Part shown: positions 51,035 to 60,482 of the stretch, one piece after another | Numbering within the stretch: the first letter of the stretch is position 1 | How the letters are laid out: every line of letters begins with the position of its first letter | Source: Streptacidiphilus sp. 4-A2 | GTDB lineage: Bacteria > Actinomycetota > Actinomycetes > Streptomycetales > Streptomycetaceae | Assembly (NCBI GenBank): GCA_014284505.1 | Contig: JAAFYY010000001.1 | Span: forward strand, 6,621,845 to 6,685,844 | Length of the DNA stretch: 64,000 bases | Direction of reading: 5' to 3' | Program-made: the position numbers and the translations under genes | The notes under the pieces: generated by a model | The model's database searches: none | The model's input: only the letters and a program-made list of their open reading frames with translations | What the model was told of the DNA's origin: nothing

Positions 51035-51049
51035 GTTGTAGGTAGCAAC
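51035..51049. promoter_or_regulatory. Candidate operator GTTG-TAGGTAG-CAAC at the MFS gene
   Basis: Inverted repeat with 4-base arms and an internal TAGGTAGCAAC word, 20 bases before the exporter start. MarR- and PadR-type repressors bind similar sites next to exporter genes; no such gene is adjacent, so this is tentative. Confidence 0.3.
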
Positions 51050-51068
51050 CACTCAAATGAGGGACTCG

Positions 51069-52796
51069 ATGGCCGGCGACACCGCGAAACCACCCATACC
51101 CGCACCAACCACAGCCGATGACCCACTGACGCACCACAGCCCGCACGGACCGCACTACAAGTGGGTCGCACTGTCCAACACCACCATCGGCATGCTGATG
51201 GTGATGATCAATCAGTCGATCGTGCTGATCGCGCTGCCCAATATCTTCGACGGCATCAGGCTCAACCCACTCGACCCGCAGAACACCAGTTATCTGCTGT
51301 GGATGATGATGGGCTTCATGGTGGTCACCGCGGTGCTGGTGGTCTCCTTCGGCCGGCTCGGCGACATGTTCGGCCGGGTGCGCATGTACAACATGGGCTT
51401 CGCCGTGTTCACGGTCTGCTCGATCATGCTCTCGCTCACCTTCGGCCACGGATCGCAGGCCGCCCTGTGGCTCATCGGCTGGCGGGTGGTCCAGGGCATC
51501 GGCGGCGCGCTGATCTTCGCCAACTCCACCGCGATCCTCACCGACGCCTTCCCGGCCAACCAGCGCGGCACGGCGCTCGGCATCAATGTGATCGCCGGTA
51601 TCGCCGGCTCCTTCCTCGGCCTGATGCTCGGCGGGGTGCTCGGCCCGATCGGCTGGCGCTGGATCTTCCTGGTCTCGGTCCCGGTCAGCCTCTTCGGCAC
51701 GGTCTGGGCCTACCTCAAGCTCAAGGACACCAGCGAGCGCCACCGCGCCAAGATGGACTGGTGGGGCAACCTCACCTTCGCCGTCGGCCTGATCTCGGTG
51801 CTGGTCGGCATCACCTACGGGATCCAGCCCTACGGCAACAGCAGCACCGGCTGGGCCAACCCCTGGGTGCTCACCGCGCTGATCGGCGGCGTCGCGGTGC
51901 TGCTGCTCTTCTGCTGGATCGAGACCCGGGTCACCGACCCGCTGTTCCACCTCTCGCTGTTCCGGCTCAAGGCGTTCACCGCGGGCAACCTGGCCAGCCT
52001 GCTGGCCGCACTCGGCCGCGGCGGGCTCCAGTTCATCCTGATCATCTGGCTCCAGGGCATCTGGCTGCCGCTGCACGGCTACAGCTTCGAGCAGACCCCG
52101 CTGTGGGCCGGTATCTACATGATCCCGCTGACCGTGGGCCTGCTGGTGGCCGCGCCGCTGTCCGGGATGCTCGCCGACCGCTTCGGCTCCCGACTGTTCA
52201 CCGTCACCGGGGCGCTGATGAACGCGCTGAGCTTCGGCCTGCTGATGATCCTGCCGGTGGACTTCCCGTACTGGGCGTTCGCCCTGATCCTGGTGCTGAA
52301 CGGACTCGGCGCGGGACTGTTCGCCTCCCCGAACCGGGTGCAGATCATGAACTCGCTGCCGCCCAAGCAGCGCGGCGTCGGCGCCGGGATGACGGCGACC
52401 TTCCAGAACACCGCGATGGTGCTGTCCATCGGCGTGTTCTTCAGCCTGATCGTGCTCGGCCTGTCCGCGCACCTGCCCAGCGCCATGTACAGCGGCCTGA
52501 CCGCGCAGGGCGTGCCCGCCGGCACGGCCACGCAGATCTCCCATCTGCCGCCGCTGGCCGTGCTGTTCGCCTGCTTCCTGGGCTACAACCCGATGAAGCA
52601 GCTGCTCGGACCGCAGGTGCTGCACAACCTGCCCGCGGACAAGGCGTCCTACCTCACCGGACGCAGCTTCTTCCCGCACCTGGTCACCGGCCCGTTCCAG
52701 GACGGCCTCGCGGTCGCCTTCTGGTTCGCCCTGGCGGCCTGCCTGATCGCGGCCGGCGCGTCCCTGGTCACCGGCGGCGGCACCAAGCGGGCCTAG
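51069..52796 (+). CDS. DHA2-type MFS exporter
   Basis: 575 residues with 14 predicted membrane helices. Motif A is FGRLGDMFGRVRMYNM, motif C is NVIAGIAGSFLGLMLGGVLG, and the first helix has IGMLMVMINQSIVLIALPNI. This is the EmrB/QacA group that exports drugs and antibiotics by proton exchange. I chose ATG 51069 because GAGGGA lies 5 bases before it; an ATG 12 bases upstream has no ribosome site. Intact. Confidence 0.88.
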   Translation: MAGDTAKPPIPAPTTADDPLTHHSPHGPHYKWVALSNTTIGMLMVMINQSIVLIALPNIFDGIRLNPLDPQNTSYLLWMMMGFMVVTAVLVVSFGRLGDMFGRVRMYNMGFAVFTVCSIMLSLTFGHGSQAALWLIGWRVVQGIGGALIFANSTAILTDAFPANQRGTALGINVIAGIAGSFLGLMLGGVLGPIGWRWIFLVSVPVSLFGTVWAYLKLKDTSERHRAKMDWWGNLTFAVGLISVLVGITYGIQPYGNSSTGWANPWVLTALIGGVAVLLLFCWIETRVTDPLFHLSLFRLKAFTAGNLASLLAALGRGGLQFILIIWLQGIWLPLHGYSFEQTPLWAGIYMIPLTVGLLVAAPLSGMLADRFGSRLFTVTGALMNALSFGLLMILPVDFPYWAFALILVLNGLGAGLFASPNRVQIMNSLPPKQRGVGAGMTATFQNTAMVLSIGVFFSLIVLGLSAHLPSAMYSGLTAQGVPAGTATQISHLPPLAVLFACFLGYNPMKQLLGPQVLHNLPADKASYLTGRSFFPHLVTGPFQDGLAVAFWFALAACLIAAGASLVTGGGTKRA

Positions 52797-52920
52797 CAGC
52801 CCACCGACGCCCGGGGGTGGCGCGGTTGCACCACCCCCGGCGCGCGGCCGGTCACTATGCACCGCATGCAAACAGTTGACTGCGCCGAACGAGTGACTGC
52901 GATGTGACAAACCGTGTTGA

Positions 52921-52960
52921 GCATGACGTCCGCACCACCAACCCGAAAGGGACGTCATGC
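52921..52960 (+). promoter_or_regulatory. Inverted repeat covering the BRO-N ribosome site and start codon
   Basis: Arms GCATGACGTCC (52921-52931) and GGACGTCATGC (52950-52960) are perfect 11-base complements. The right arm contains the ATG at 52957 and part of the GGGA ribosome site. In RNA it would form a hairpin that hides the start; in DNA it could be an operator. Confidence 0.6.
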
Positions 52961-53791
52961 AGCACCAGGAACAACCCACCCTGACCCAGACGGCCTTCCC
53001 GGTCACCGGGCAGCCGATCCGCGTCGTGATGATCGACGGCGAGCCGTGGTTCGCAACGCTCGACGTCTGCCGGATCCTCGGGCGGGAGCAGCCGCATCGC
53101 GCGAGCAAGCTTGTGCAGCCCCATGAGACCCAGACCGTCAACGTGCACTCGATTACCCGTACTTCAAGTATGGGTAATCGAGAAAGCGCAGATCAGAATG
53201 GCTCCCACCGGGGGAGCCCACTGCTCAACGTGGTCAGCGAGGCCGGGCTGTACACGCTGATCATGCGCTCACGGAAGCCCGCCGCCAAGCCCTTCCAGGA
53301 GTGGGTCACCGCCGACCTGCTGCCCTCCCTCCGTCGCGGCGACGCCGACCTCGGCGCGCAGCGGGAGAGGATGGCCGAGACCCTGTCGGAGGCCCTGGGC
53401 GGGACCACCGAGCTGATCGCCCGGATCGAGGGAGCCGAGGAAGTGGGCTTCCAGGTCCTCTCCGACGGCTCCGTGCTCTGCCGCCACGGTCAAACGGATG
53501 TTTGCGTCCCGAACAAGGAGGAGGACTACGGTCCCCCTTCGGCCCGTTCTTCCGCTGCCCGGAGCTGCGCCGGGTCGGCATCCGGGGCAGCAAGGGCATC
53601 CGCCCCTGCGGCACGATCCGCTTCGTGGACGTCGTCCGCAGACTCGCCGCGCCCCGCGAGCCGGAGACCCCCGCCGCGCCCCGTCGGGCCCGACCGAGCA
53701 GCTGTCCGTGAGCCTCGGCAGGTTGCGGATGCAGGGCAGCGCGCATGAGGTCGCCGCGCTGTTGAGGGAGCTGGGCGTATCGTCCGCATAG
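52957..53791 (+). CDS. BRO-N (phage antirepressor-like) protein (indels near 3' end)
   Basis: N-terminal BRO domain: TGQPIRVVMIDGEPWFATLDV, CRILGREQPHRASKLV, VVSEAGLYTLIMRSRKPAAK, PFQEWVTADLLPSLRRGD. In phages this domain is the DNA-binding part of antirepressors; chromosomal copies in Streptomyces are common and of unknown role. A palindrome (53148-53182) is inserted in the coding part between two conserved strands. The second half, after frame changes near 53,535 and 53,690, reads FGPFFRCPELRRVGIRGSKG, IRPCGTIRFVDVVRRLAAP, then HEVAALLRELGVSSA. About 278 residues. Confidence 0.72.
53148..53182. repeat. 35-base palindrome inside the BRO-N gene
   Basis: Arms CTCGATTACCC and GGGTAATCGAG are perfect, and the 13-base centre is itself a palindrome around TACTTCAAGTA. 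On the minus strand it contains TACTTGAAGTACGGG, which recurs downstream of the gene. It is much richer in AT than the surrounding gene. Confidence 0.85.
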
Positions 53792-53799
53792 GTGCCACC

Positions 53800-53844
53800 G
53801 GCGATGCCGTATCACTTACTTGAAGTACGGGATACAGCATCGCC
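53800..53844. terminator. Imperfect palindrome / terminator after the BRO-N gene
   Basis: Arms GGCGATGCCGTATC and GATACAGCATCGCC pair at 13 of 14 bases. The centre holds TACTTGAAGTACGGG, the same 15 bases as inside the gene. It lies 9 bases after the stop and 30 bases before the end of the convergent methyltransferase gene, so it may end both transcripts. Confidence 0.7.
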
Positions 53845-53873
53845 GCAGGTGGGAATGGCTACGAATAGCCTCC

Positions 53874-54626
53874 CTAAGCCTCCCGCCGCGACATCCAGTG
53901 GAACAGCCCCATCCCCACACTCGTCGCCAGATTGAAGCTGGAGACCTGGGGCTGCATCGGAATGGCGACCAACTGGTCCGCGCGGGAGCGGAGTTCGGCG
54001 GAGATGCCGTGCCGTTCCGAGCCGAAGGCGAGCAGCGCGTCGTCCGGGAAAGGCAGGCCGCGGATGTCCGCACCCTCCGGGTCCAATACGTACAGCGGCC
54101 CCGAAGGTAGTTGATCCAGCGTCAATTGCTCTACCTTGGTGGCGAAATGAAGACCGGCCCCGGCCCGGACCACGGTCGGGTGCCAGGGGTCGGTGTCGCC
54201 GGTGGTGACCACGCCGGTCGCACCGAAGCCGGCCGCGAGCCGAACCACCGCGCCGAGGTTGCCCAGGTTGCGGGGGTTGTCCAGGAGCACCACCGGGGCC
54301 CGGCGCGGCTGCCGGGCGAGTGCGGCCAGATTGGCCTGCCGGTCCGGGCGGGCCGCCAGCGCGGCGATGCCGGTGGGGTGCAGCCGGGGTACCAGTCCGC
54401 GCAGCACCGGCTCCGGGACTTCCACCGCCGCCTCGGCGATCGGCCCGGCCACATCCTGCGCCAGCTGCCCGGCCAGTCGGCCGACCGCGTCCTTGTCGCT
54501 GGTGAGCACCATCCGCACCTCGGCGCCGAAGCGCAGGGCGTGCTTGAGCGCGTGGAAGCCGTCGAGCAGCACGCTGTCGGCGGCCAGCTCGCGCCAGCGC
54601 TCGGCCAGAAGATCGGTGTCGTTCAC
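53874..54626 (-). CDS. SpoU-family RNA 2'-O-methyltransferase
   Basis: 250 residues, intact. Motif 1 is LLDNPRNLGNLGAVVRLA, motif 2 is LAFGSERHGISAEL, motif 3 is IPMQPQVSSFNLATSVGMGL, which form the SAM-binding knot. The N-terminal substrate domain (about 100 residues) resembles that of rRNA methyltransferases of the TrmH group. Target RNA is unknown; 23S rRNA or tRNA are both possible. Confidence 0.88.
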   Translation of the reverse strand: MNDTDLLAERWRELAADSVLLDGFHALKHALRFGAEVRMVLTSDKDAVGRLAGQLAQDVAGPIAEAAVEVPEPVLRGLVPRLHPTGIAALAARPDRQANLAALARQPRRAPVVLLDNPRNLGNLGAVVRLAAGFGATGVVTTGDTDPWHPTVVRAGAGLHFATKVEQLTLDQLPSGPLYVLDPEGADIRGLPFPDDALLAFGSERHGISAELRSRADQLVAIPMQPQVSSFNLATSVGMGLFHWMSRREA

Positions 54627-54703
54627 CCCGCAAGCGTAGGCGCGTCCCGTCCGCGGGGGAGTTCGGACGGGACGCGCCGGCTCGGGCAGCAGCAGCCAGG
54701 GGG

Positions 54704-56248
54704 TCAGATGGCGGCCGGTGCCTCCTGCGCCCCGAGGTCGTCGCCGAAGGCCGGGGCCGGGGCGGCCACGCCCCGGTTGATCGCCGAGGCCAGCCAGCGC
54801 TCGTAGCCGACGCTGCCCGGGCTGAGGTCGAGCTCCGGGTCACGCCGCGCCTTGGCCGCCCGCCACCACTCCAGCGGGAAGTAGAGCAGCACCGAGCCGA
54901 CGACGATGTACAGGCAGTAGCGCACCGCCTGGCCGCCGCCGTCCCCGGTGGCCTGCTGGTAGGCGGCCCAGCCGCAGACCCCGAGCAGGGAGACCACGAT
55001 GCAGCTGATGGAGGCCCAGCCGCCCGGGATCCGGTACGGACGCTCCAGCTCGGGCTCGCGGATCCGCAGCGCGATCAGCGCGGCGACCTCCAGCAGGATG
55101 CCGATGTTGGTGAGGAACACGTCGAAGACGACCAGGTTGGCGAAGCTGCTCAGGCAGAACATCGCGTAGATCGCCGAGGAGCCGATGATCGACACGATCG
55201 GCATCCGGTAGTGCTTGCTCTCCTTGGCCACCCAGCGGGGGAAGTAGCCGTCCTGGGCCAGCACGAAGGGCAGCCGGGTGTTGGAGGCGAGCAGCGCCGA
55301 GAACATCGCCACCGAGGCGAACATGCCGCCGATGGTCACCGTGATCTGCAGCCACGGCCCGACCAGCTGCTTGGCGATGTCCGAGAACGAGCCGTCCGCC
55401 CAGTTCTGCCAGCCGTTGGGGCCGCTCGGGCCGACCGCCAGCGAGCCGAGGGAGGGCAGCAGATAGCCCACCATGATCAGGACCACCGCGATGCCCAGGG
55501 CCCGGGGCAGGTGCTTGCGCGGGTTCTCCATCTCCCCGGCGACATTGGACACGCTGTCCCAGCCGGAGTAGTTCCACATCACGATGAACAGCCCGGAGCC
55601 GAAGGCGTTCCAGGTGGACTGGCTCGAAGAGTGGTGAACGAGTCGACCGGGTTGGTGCCGTGGGATCAGGTGGGCGATCCCGAGCACGCTCAGCAGCAGC
55701 ATCGGGGTCAGGCAGATCAGCGCGAAGATCACCGAGGACTCGCCGACCCAGCCCGCGCCCAGCAGGTTGACCAGGGTGAACACGACGATCACGGCCAGGC
55801 AGATGAACCAGTTCAGGTCGAACTGGAAGCTCCGAGGGTGAACAGCACATGCTTGCCGGGGGCGACGCGGCGACCAGGCTCTGCAGGTAGCTGGTGAACA
55901 GCACCGGGTAGGCCGCCATGTCCACGAAGCTGCAGATCCACTGGAGCACACCCTGCTGGAAGCCCAGAACTTGCCCAGGCCCTTCTTGACCCAGTGGTAG
56001 TAGCCGCCCTCCACCGGGAGCGCGGTGCCCAGCTCGGCGCAGACCAGCGCGTGCGGAATGCTGTAGATCAGTGGGGCCACGACTATCAGCAGCAGACCCA
56101 TACCGGGGCCGGAGGTGGAGAACAGCCCCTCGATGCCATAGGCGCCACCGGAGACACTGAAGAAGATCAGCGCCACCAGTGGCATCAGCCGCACCCTTCG
56201 TGGAGCAGGCAGGCGCCTTACCGTCTGATCCGTCGTCGTCGCGGCCAT
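54704..56248 (-). CDS. APC-family amino-acid permease (local indels)
   Basis: About 514 residues, 12 predicted helices. LVALIFFSVSGGAYGIEGLF (first helix with the GG bend), EGGYYHWVKKGLGKFWA, WNYSGWDSVSNVAGEMENP, and GGMFASVAMFSALLASNTRL. Two pairs of compensating indels at 55,830-55,970 and near 55,640 scramble the third helix and a loop; the other frame there reads WICSFVDMAAYPVLFTSYLQ. I prefer ATG 56248, which follows AGAGGTG, over GTG 56254. Substrate probably an amino acid or amine. Confidence 0.85.
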   Translation of the reverse strand: MAATTTDQTVRRLPAPRRVRLMPLVALIFFSVSGGAYGIEGLFSTSGPGMGLLLIVVAPLIYSIPHALVCAELGTALPVEGGYYHWVKKGLGKFWASSRVCSSGSAASWTWRPTRCCSPATCRAWSPRRPRQACAVHPRSFQFDLNWFICLAVIVVFTLVNLLGAGWVGESSVIFALICLTPMLLLSVLGIAHLIPRHQPGRLVHHSSSQSTWNAFGSGLFIVMWNYSGWDSVSNVAGEMENPRKHLPRALGIAVVLIMVGYLLPSLGSLAVGPSGPNGWQNWADGSFSDIAKQLVGPWLQITVTIGGMFASVAMFSALLASNTRLPFVLAQDGYFPRWVAKESKHYRMPIVSIIGSSAIYAMFCLSSFANLVVFDVFLTNIGILLEVAALIALRIREPELERPYRIPGGWASISCIVVSLLGVCGWAAYQQATGDGGGQAVRYCLYIVVGSVLLYFPLEWWRAAKARRDPELDLSPGSVGYERWLASAINRGVAAPAPAFGDDLGAQEAPAAI

Positions 56249-56573
56249 TATCACCTCTGGCAGATCAGCTCGCAGGTCTCAGCAACGAGACCCGGACGAG
56301 ACTCCGGGCACTGTGGAATGGAGTGGAACGGCACGAGATGCGGCGGCATCGTGATCGAAATCGACCAGCCCGGATCCGCGGGTGTCGGAACTCGGGCCGT
56401 TCTCCGGAATCCCGATCCTCGCCCTGACTACGATGCAGTCGAGGACTCCTGGGATTCACTAGAGTTTCAACCCTTGTGCCGTTCCAATCCATCGGGCAAC
56501 CCGTCAAGCTTCCATACGCTCTCTTGACACGTTGCCCTTGATTCCTGGCGTGCCTTTGACTCTGCCGGCAATG
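56249..56573. other. 325-base stretch without a gene
   Basis: Between the permease start and the PaaN stop. Lower GC than the neighbours. It should carry the permease promoter (minus strand). I see no clear boxes, hairpin or domain. Confidence 0.5.
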
Positions 56574-58224
56574 CTAACTGTGCCGACGCACCTCAATGGT
56601 CCGGAATCGGGACGCGACAAGGCCGCATCGCAGTAAGCGGCGTTCGCCGCGGGGTTGGCGCCGGTGCCGTGCAGATCGGAGAGGCCGCCGTCTGGTTCAC
56701 ATAGACCTGACCGGTCAGGTTGAGCGACAGCGACACCCGGCCTCCAGGCCGGCGTGCACCACGTCCTGCTCGACCTGCGCCGAGGTGGTGTAGGCGGGCG
56801 GTCATCGCGCCCCGCTCGCGCACGGTGTCCCGCAGCAGCGTCACTGCCTGGTCGGTGTTCGACCGCGACCACGAAGGCGATCGGACCGAAGCACTCGTCG
56901 GGCAGCTCGCCGTCCGCGGCGTCCCCGGACCAGGGCCGGGGTGCGGATCAGGCCTGCGGGAACTCCGCCGAGGTCACCGACCGCGGCGCCAGCGCCAGCT
57001 CACCGTACTCCGCCCTTGCCGGCCCGCTCCAGGCGCTCCAGCACGCCCGGGTTGACGATCGCGCCGAGCAGCCCCGCGCCGCTGGCGTCGTCGCCGAGCA
57101 GCCCGTCGATCGCCCTGGCCAGGTCGGCCACGACCTCGTCGAAGGTCCGCAGGCCGGCCTCGGTGGCGATGCCGGTCCGCGGATCAGCAGGTTCTGCGGT
57201 GGTGCACATCTGACCGCTGTAGAGCGACAGCGAGAACGCCAGGTTGCCGAGCATGCCCTGGTAGTCGTCGGTGGAGTCGACGACGATCGTGTTCACCCCG
57301 GCCTTCTCGGTGTACACCAGGGCCTGGCGGGCGGTGTCCTCCAGCCAGTCGCCGAAGGAGGTCGAGCCGGTGTAGTCGATGATCCGGACATCGGGGTGCA
57401 GGCGAGGGTCTTCGCCAGGCCCTCACCGGGCTGCTCGGCCGCCAGCAGCACCAGGTCGGCACTGAACCCGGCCTCGACCAGCACCTCACGGGCGGTCTCC
57501 ACGGTCAGCGCCAGCGGCAGCACCGCCCGCGGGTGCGGCTTCACCAGCACCGGGTTACCGGTGGCCAGCGAGGCGAACAGGCCGGGGAAGCCGTTCCAGG
57601 TGGGGAAGGTGTTGCAGCCGATCAGCAGCGCCACACCGCGCGGGACCGGGATGAACTCCTTGGTCATCCGCAGCGGGTCGCGCTTGCCCTGGGGCTTGGT
57701 CCACTCGGCGCTGGCGGGCAGCCGGGTCTGCTCGGCGTAGGCGCAGGCGACGGCCTCCAGCGCCCGGTCCTGGGCGTGCGGACCGCCGGCCTGGAAGGCC
57801 ATCCCGAAGGCCTGACCGGTGGTGTGCATCACCGCGGCGGCGAACTCGGGAGTGCGGCTGTTGATCCGGGCCAGGATCTCGACGCAGACCGCGGCCCGCA
57901 GCAGCGGCCCGGCCTGCGCCCAGGCCGGCTGGGCGGCGCGGGCGGCGGCGGTCAGCTGGTCGACGTCGCTCGCGTGCGGGTAGGTGACGGCCAGCTCGGG
58001 GCCGTAGGGGGAGGTCTCGCCGCCCTGCTCGGCGCCGGGACCGACCCGGCCGTCGGTACCGGCTGGTCGAGCAGCAGCTCACCGCCCTGGAGGGCCTCCA
58101 GCGCGACCGGCTCGCCGTAGGCGCGCGGGGACTCGGGGTAGGGGGACCAGTGGTCACGGGACGCGAAGGCCGCCAGGGCGCCTTCCAGGGTGGCGCGGTG
58201 GCGATCGATCAGTTCGTGGGCCAT
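56574..58224 (-). CDS. paaN: PaaN-type aldehyde dehydrogenase (many indels)
   Basis: About 550 residues. Starts MAHELIDRHRATLEGALAAF and has the PaaN-specific HWSPYPESP. EFAAAVMHTTGQAFGMAFQA, GCNTFPTWNGFPGLFASLAT, VLVKPHPRAVLPLA, IIDYTGSTSFGDWL, LYSGQMCTT with the catalytic Cys, and the end DLHGTGANPAANAAYCDAAF follow. The frame changes about eight times between 56,600 and 58,050. In phenylacetate degradation this enzyme oxidises the ring-cleaved aldehyde; other paa genes are not in the window. With the last changes corrected the stop is TAG at 56574. Confidence 0.82.
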
Positions 58225-58379
58225 GGGGCAAGCTCCTTGTGGGTCCTGGCGACACTGCCGGAACCCACAGTAACCGAATGGTTGGTCGGTTCAAGAGTGC
58301 GTTGGGACACCTTCCCCGCGATCGCCCGCCAGCGCCCGCCACCGCCCGGTCCGGGCGCCCGGAGACACCGGGGCGGGGC

Positions 58380-58880
58380 TCAGAGCTTGGCCAGCAGTCG
58401 CTCCAGGGTGGTGAGCTCGTCGCCGTCCAGCGCCAGCAGGGATTTGGGCGGCCGGGCCAGGATCGCCTCGGCGAGCCGGGCGGCCGCACGGCCGGGCTCG
58501 GTGAGAGTGACTATCTTGCGGCGGCGGTCGTCCGGGTCGATGCTGCGCTCGACCAGGCCGCGCCGCTCCAGGTCGTCCACGATCACCGTGGTGTAGGGCT
58601 TGTCGGTGGCCAGCAGCACGCTCAGGTCGGTCATCCGCTGCGGCCCCGCGGCCAGACGGCGCAGCGCCCGGCTGCGGCTGAAGCTCATCCCCAGAGCCTC
58701 GGCGACCTCACCGCGGCGGTCCTCCTGCTCCAGGACCAGCCGCCGCATCACCTCGAACACGGCCGCGGCGGCGGGCCGGACGGCAGCCGGTCCCACCGCG
58801 GCGGTCCTGGCGTCGATCCGCTCGACTGCGACGGAGTCGGCGTCGGCCTGCTGCAAGGCCGGGGGCTGCTGGGCGTTCAT
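58380..58880 (-). CDS. MarR-family regulator
   Basis: 166 residues: winged HTH with VAEALGMSFSRSRALRRLAA, MTDLSVLLATDKPYTTVIVD, DLERRGLVERSIDPDDRRRK, IVTLTEPG. Its ATG overlaps the stop of the upstream MFS gene, so it is cotranscribed with the exporter it probably controls. Intact. The likely operator is the ACAGTT/AACTGT repeat upstream of the MFS gene. Confidence 0.9.
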   Translation of the reverse strand: MNAQQPPALQQADADSVAVERIDARTAAVGPAAVRPAAAAVFEVMRRLVLEQEDRRGEVAEALGMSFSRSRALRRLAAGPQRMTDLSVLLATDKPYTTVIVDDLERRGLVERSIDPDDRRRKIVTLTEPGRAAARLAEAILARPPKSLLALDGDELTTLERLLAKL

Positions 58881-60339
58881 ACGCTGACCGGTTTCCTCAC
58901 GTCCTCAGGGATGAGCCGGGCGGCATTGCGCTCCGCTGTCGCCTTGGCCCACCTGCCAGTGGTGAGAATACCGAGCAGCAGCACCGCCAACCACAACCCA
59001 CGGTGATCCACCAGCCGGTGTGGCTGGCCTCGGTGAAGGTGGTCGATCCGTGGACCGCCGAGGTGACCACCGAGCCGATCACGGCGACACCCAGGGACTG
59101 GCCGACCTGGCGGCTGGTGGAGGCCACGGCAGCAGCCACCCCGGCCTGGCTGCGGGGCATGCCGGAGACCGCGGTGTTGGTGATCGGCGCGTTGACCATG
59201 CCGAAGCCGATGCCGAACAGCACATAGGCGATCATCAGCTGCCACAGCGGCGTGGTCAGCGACAGTCCGGTGAGCATCAGCCGCTGAGCGACATGCTGAC
59301 GCCGGCGACCAGCAGCGGCAGCCGTGGCCCCGGGAGCCGACTATTCGCCCGGACAGCGGCGACAGCAGGACGGTCATCGCGGCCATCGGCAGGGTGTAGA
59401 CCCCGGCCCGGAGCGCGCTGTAGTGCAGCGCGTCCTGGAGGTAGAGGGTGTTCAGGAAGAGGAAGCCGGCCAGCGAGGAAAAGCTGCAGACCGCTATCAC
59501 GGTAGCGCCGGAGAACGGCACGCTGCGGAAGAAGCGCAGGTCGATCAGTGGCTCGGCCCGCCGGGACTCGTAGCCGAGCAGCCCGGCCAGCGCGAAGGCG
59601 GCAGCGGCGAAGCAGCCCAGGGTCTGCCCGGAGACCCAGCCCGCGCTCGGCGCCTCGATGATGCCGTAGGTCAGCGTCACCAGCAGCACGATCACCAGCA
59701 GCTGGCCCACCGGGTCGATCCGCCGGGCCTTGGCGGCCCGGACTCGGGTATGAAGCGCCCGGCCAGGACCAGGGCGGCGAGGCCGACCGGGATGTTGATC
59801 CAGAAGATCGACTGCCAGCCGACCGAGCCCACCAGCAGGCCGCCGAAGACCGGCCCCAGCGCCATGCTGACCCCGACGGTCGCGCCCCAGACGCCGATGG
59901 CGCGGGCGCGCTCCTTGGCGTCGGTGAAGGTGTTGGTGATGATCGACATGGCCACCGGGTTCAGCATGGAACCGCCGACGGCCTGGATCATGCGGGCGGC
60001 TATCAGCCAGCCCAGGCTGGGGGAGAGGCTGCAGAGCAGCGAGCCGACGGTGAACAGCGCCAGACCGGTCTGGAAGGTCCGGCGGCGGCCGAGGCGGTCG
60101 CCGGTCGAACCGGACAGCATCAACAGACTGGCCAGGACCAGGGTGTAGGCGTCGATGATCCACTGCAACCCGGAGACCGGGGCGTGCAGGTCCCGCTGGA
60201 TCGAGGGCAGCGCCACATTCACGATCGTGTTGTCGATGCCGACGATGAACAGGCTCATGCAACAGATACACAGGACAAGGAGGCGCCGTCTGGCGCTGAG
60301 TTCGGACGACCCGGCTGTGGGCGACCCTGCTTCGGACAT
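58877..60339 (-). CDS. EmrB/QacA-type MFS exporter (indels)
   Basis: About 488 residues, 14 helices by family. DNTIVNVALPSIQRDLHAPV, motif A SGSTGDRLGRRRTFQTGLAL, motif C TVGVSMALGPVFGGLLVG. Frame changes near 59,745, 59,290-59,340 and 58,985. The last part reads VLFGIGFGMVNAPITNTAVS and ends WAKATAERNAARLIPED. ATG 60339 is preferred; GTG 60354 is also open. Part of the exporter-MarR unit; substrate unknown. Confidence 0.85.
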
Positions 60340-60372
60340 CTTTGCTACCGCCACAATAGTTGGACTCTTACA

Positions 60373-60394
60373 ACAGTTACAAAGCTACAACTGT
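60373..60394. promoter_or_regulatory. Candidate MarR operator ACAGTT-N10-AACTGT
   Basis: Inverted repeat in an AT-rich spot, with extra half-sites TTACAACAGTTACAA nearby. It lies 34 bases upstream of the MFS start, in the gap shared with the divergent TetR gene, so it could affect both. Confidence 0.5.
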
Positions 60395-60482
60395 CACCGG
60401 GGCGAAGCAAGCGGCTTGTCAGGCGGGCCGAGTCCGGCAGTAGACCGTCGGCGCCGCATACGGGTAGGCGATACTCGTCCCC

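Noticed and set aside
52957-53791. Prophage or integrated element around the BRO-N gene
   Set aside because: No integrase, attachment repeat, tRNA or structural phage gene is near; a single BRO-N gene is common in Streptomyces chromosomes.
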